Shown here: piece by piece, positions 7,675 to 10,252 of the stretch
How the letters are laid out: each line of letters opens with the position of its first letter
Position numbering within the stretch: position 1 is the first letter of the stretch
DNA from: Willaertia magna
Lineage: Eukaryota; Heterolobosea; Eutetramitea; Acrasida; Naegleriidae
Length of the DNA: 10,252 nt
Direction: 5' to 3'
Assembly (NCBI GenBank): GCA_902984215.1
Contig: CADWAF010004243.1
Span: forward strand, 1-10,252
Program-made: the position numbers and the translations under genes
The notes under the pieces: generated by a model
What the model was told of the DNA's origin: nothing
What the model saw: only the letters and a program-made list of their open reading frames with translations
Databases searched by the model: none

Positions 7675-8955
7675 TTTATGCTGTGACAAAGAAAATAACA
7701 TTTCTGCATCCTCAGTTGGTTCTTGTAATAAAGACATTGGAGACAATTGTGTCATATTATTATTACCATTCTCCTTTTGTGTCATATCAAAATGTAAATA
7801 ACGGTAAGTAGAACAATCTTCTTCAATGTGAGACTTGTTGATTTCTTTTTGGGTTCTTCTGATTTTCGTTAAAGATTGTAATAGACGATTAACAACTTCT
7901 GTGGGATCAAGCTTTCCAATTTTTTTCATTAAAGCTTCAGCTTTGATCATCCTATACTTTAAAAGATTCCATTCTTTCTGAATAAGGGAAGTTTTTTGCT
8001 TCCAAACTATAGATAATTCTTCAAGCACGTCTTTATTGCCAATACGCCATAATTTTGTCAAATAAACGTCTATTTCTTTTTCACTTTTACAAGCGTCTAT
8101 TTCAAACTTATTTTTTTGTCTCTCTTTTACAAAGACTTCCTCTTCCTCCTCATCCTCCTCCTCAGATGATTCTTTATCTTCTTCTTTATCTTCTTCTTCT
8201 TGAAGCTATGACTTGATGCTCTCTAATTGTTTTTTATTGTTTTTTTTTTTTTTCTTTTCTCAATGGCATTCTTTTCTTTTTTACCTATTTTTTAGAAGTG
8301 CTTTTTGCAGTATTGTTTAAAGTCATCTGTTTTAAACCAAAGTTGAAATAGTAAGTTATAATTATTGTTTAACTTTTTAAATTTAGTTGTACTTCTGATT
8401 ATAATCATTTTTTCACCAAGTTTATGGTGTTTTTTAGATTTTGTGAAATGTTTCTAAACTTTCTCTACTTTGATGAATGCTGTTTCATAAACTCTTTTAA
8501 CAACTTTAGATTTAAGGAGCATATCTTTAAATGTTTTCTTTATATTATATATTATTGGCGTTTCATCATTATTTTTCTTTTCTTTTTCTTTGCTTTTTGA
8601 TTTTTTGGATATACTTTTTTTAACTTTGTGTACACACTTTTTTCAGCGTTTTTTGCAGTTTTTAATTAACTGCTTTTCATAAATTTTACAACTGAAATTC
8701 GATATTTTTTTGAATTTTTTGTGTATTTCATTTAGTGTTTTTAGCGTTTTGAGTTGTCAAAAATAGGTCTATGGTTTTGGAAATCCACAATACCTTTTCA
8801 ACAATAATCCTTTTCATCCTTTCTTTCAACTGCGTCTATTGCTACACAGCCAGAATGTTATTTACTACATTTTCAATTTATTTCCATAGTTCTTGCATTT
8901 GTTGCTTTAATTTTTGGGTTGTACTAAAAAAGTAATAAGTTGTAAACTCAATCAT
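7672..8955 (-). CDS. Lys/Glu-rich protein of unknown function (ciliate-type code, frame-interrupted)
   Basis: ATG at 8955-8953 opens a helical, Gln-rich N-terminus with TAA at 8880-8878 and TAG-CAA-TAG around 8844-8836 (Q-Q-Q under the reassigned code). The frame changes near the TGA at 8730-8728. The middle part is Lys-rich with TGA at 8645-8643, TAG near 8455 and TAA near 8295, and contains two Trp/Phe-containing helical stretches. A -1 slip in the T13 run near 8241-8253 leads to TAG at 8208-8206, then an acidic Glu/Asp run (8205-8137) and a stop-free 178-codon C-terminal part with several Trp and many charged residues, ending at TAA 7674-7672. The acidic and basic blocks resemble nuclear chromatin-type proteins, but no domain is recognised. 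It converges on the transposase and may be transposon cargo or an unrelated host gene. The C-terminal half is the best supported part. Confidence 0.55.
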
Positions 8956-9026
8956 TATAGTTTTTTATTATGGCGGGAACAAGAGTTAAATTATAAAAAA
9001 TAAAATGAAAACATTATTTTTTCTAA
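8956..9026. promoter_or_regulatory. Short divergent intergenic region
   Basis: Seventy-one bases separate the minus-strand ATG at 8955 from the plus-strand ATG at 9027. The region includes a small GC-rich patch (GGCGGGAAC, within 8971-8981) that stands out from the AT-rich background and could be a regulatory site. An alternative ATG at 9005 in another frame would encode a hydrophobic, signal-peptide-like start. Confidence 0.3.
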
Positions 9027-10216
9027 ATGCTTTCATTTTCAATAGAAAGCCTCTTAGTTTTTCATAATTCTCTTTCTAGTATATCTACTTTAGTCAATGT
9101 TGAAAATAACACATCTATTAACTCTACCAGAAGAACAAAATCCCTAAAGCTAATGAATCTAATGAAATCCCTAAAAAATTCGCCTAAATCTCTAAAATAT
9201 ATCTACTCTTCGGATTCTTCTTCTACTTTAAACACAACCAATAATAACAATACAACAACAATTAAGGCACCAACTCCTATTTCTACCATCCCAACTACTA
9301 CAATCACACCTGTCCATAAAAAAACAGTTAGTTGCACTAATTAAAGTAATAATTTATTCTCACAATTAGAGTTACAAGAGTCATCAGCATCAACTTTAAC
9401 AATTAATTCCTCTAATCAACTCATTCCACCATCTTCACCAATTCCAATCAAGAAACAAGAATTATCTATTTTAATACAAACAAAATACAACAAAGTAGTG
9501 AAAATCTTGAAAAATTTATTCTTAATCTACAAAATACAAATGACCAACATTTGAATTTGTTGATGTGATAATGGAAATTAGTATTTTAACTAAAAATGTA
9601 CTTCCATTTGATTTCTAATCTGTTGTTTGGAAAATGATTGTTAGTGATTTGCTTTTAACTTAGAAAAATTTGGAATTATTTGATAAAACAATGTTTATTG
9701 TTATGAAAGTTTTATTGAAATAGAATAGTTTGACTTTAGATTTAATATTTACTTATAATACTAAAAATTGCTTTTTTTAGTAATTGTTCTTTCTATAGTT
9801 ATAAATTAACACCAATAATTAAATTAACAAATAATATTCAAGAATTTAAATTTAAAATTGATAAAGAATCATGTAATACTTGGATTGGAATTTGTGATTT
9901 AACAAATCAATTTAATCATAATTATTTAATTGGTTATAATAATGGAAATAATTTAGAATATTCATTTGGTTCTTATAGTAGTTTATCTTGTATTGATAAT
10001 TATAATGCAGGAAAAGAAATAAAAATATTTAATAATATTAATTTTAAAACAGGAGATACAATTATTATTCAATTAAAAAGAGGACAATTTATTTTAATTA
10101 ATGAAACAAAATATAATAATCAACCATGTATTTGTGATATTCCACAACAAATGGAATCTGTTCATTTAACAGTATCTCTTGATGAAAAAGACTCACAAAT
10201 TACGTTTTTAAATTAA
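9027..10216 (+). CDS. Ser/Thr-rich protein with a C-terminal SPRY-like domain (ciliate-type code, frame-interrupted)
   Basis: ATG at 9027 follows an in-frame TAA. The N-terminal third is Ser/Thr/Asn-rich with a basic patch and a Pro/Thr tract, crosses TAA at 9342 and ends in a Ser/Pro-rich linker. A -1 slip near 9470 gives a Gln/Asn/Leu helical segment, and another near 9558 a helical region with TAA at 9616 and TAGs at 9658 and 9721. After a slip in the T7 run at 9772-9778, codons 9779-10213 are stop-free (145 residues). This part has the features of a SPRY/B30.2-like beta-sandwich: TWIGICDL, NYLIGYNNG, F-x-T-G-D-x-I-I-I-x-L, then F-I-L-I-N. SPRY domains usually mediate protein binding. TAA at 10214 may be the stop or another Gln, since the frame stays free of TGA to the window end. 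The single-gene model is inference; the SPRY-like part is the firmest piece. Confidence 0.6.
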
Positions 10217-10252
10217 ATATATTAACAACAAATTATTAAATTAATATTATTT

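Overview
This looks like nuclear DNA from a very AT-rich eukaryote that uses a ciliate-type genetic code. It has no bacterial gene packing, ribosome binding sites or operons. Asn/Lys/Ile/Gln-rich proteins, a Tc1/mariner transposase and a SPRY-like domain point to a protist. Under the standard code every gene here looks shattered. If TAA and TAG are read as glutamine, most pieces join into long proteins, and many of those codons fall where Gln fits well. A ciliate is the best guess. Hexamitin diplomonads and other eukaryotes with TAR=Gln are alternatives that the sequence cannot exclude.

A second layer hides the genes. Most reading frames change at or near A/T runs or in AT-rich stretches, and usually in the -1 sense, as if one base were missing from the run. 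This fits uncorrected homopolymer deletions in a long-read assembly. Real pseudogenes or programmed slippage remain possible.

Layout from left to right. At 2-430 (+) is the 3' part of an unknown protein whose frame also contains TGA. At 431-1159 nothing is certain. From about 4200 down to 1752 (-), and perhaps to 1160, lies one large Asn/Gln-rich gene. Its middle holds a 36-bp tandem repeat that encodes a 12-residue Gln/Asn-rich repeat, visible only when TAA is Gln. A divergent gene for a coiled-coil protein runs from 4348 to about 5563 (+). At 5564-6075 is a T-run-rich spacer with a conspicuous GC-rich island near 5811-5900. At 6076-6706 (+) is a Ser/Thr/Lys-rich ORF that runs into a Tc1-like DD34E transposase (6672 to about 7661). 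Convergent to the transposase is a Lys/Glu-rich gene (8955 to 7672, -). Starting 71 bp from that gene and pointing away from it is a Ser/Thr-rich protein with a C-terminal SPRY-like domain (9027 to the window end, +).

The only enzyme I can name with confidence is the transposase. The SPRY-like domain is likely. The other genes are described without a function. Nothing shows that these genes form a pathway. The central 6.1-7.7 kb part looks like a transposon with possible subterminal repeats and weak candidate terminal inverted repeats, next to host-type low-complexity genes.
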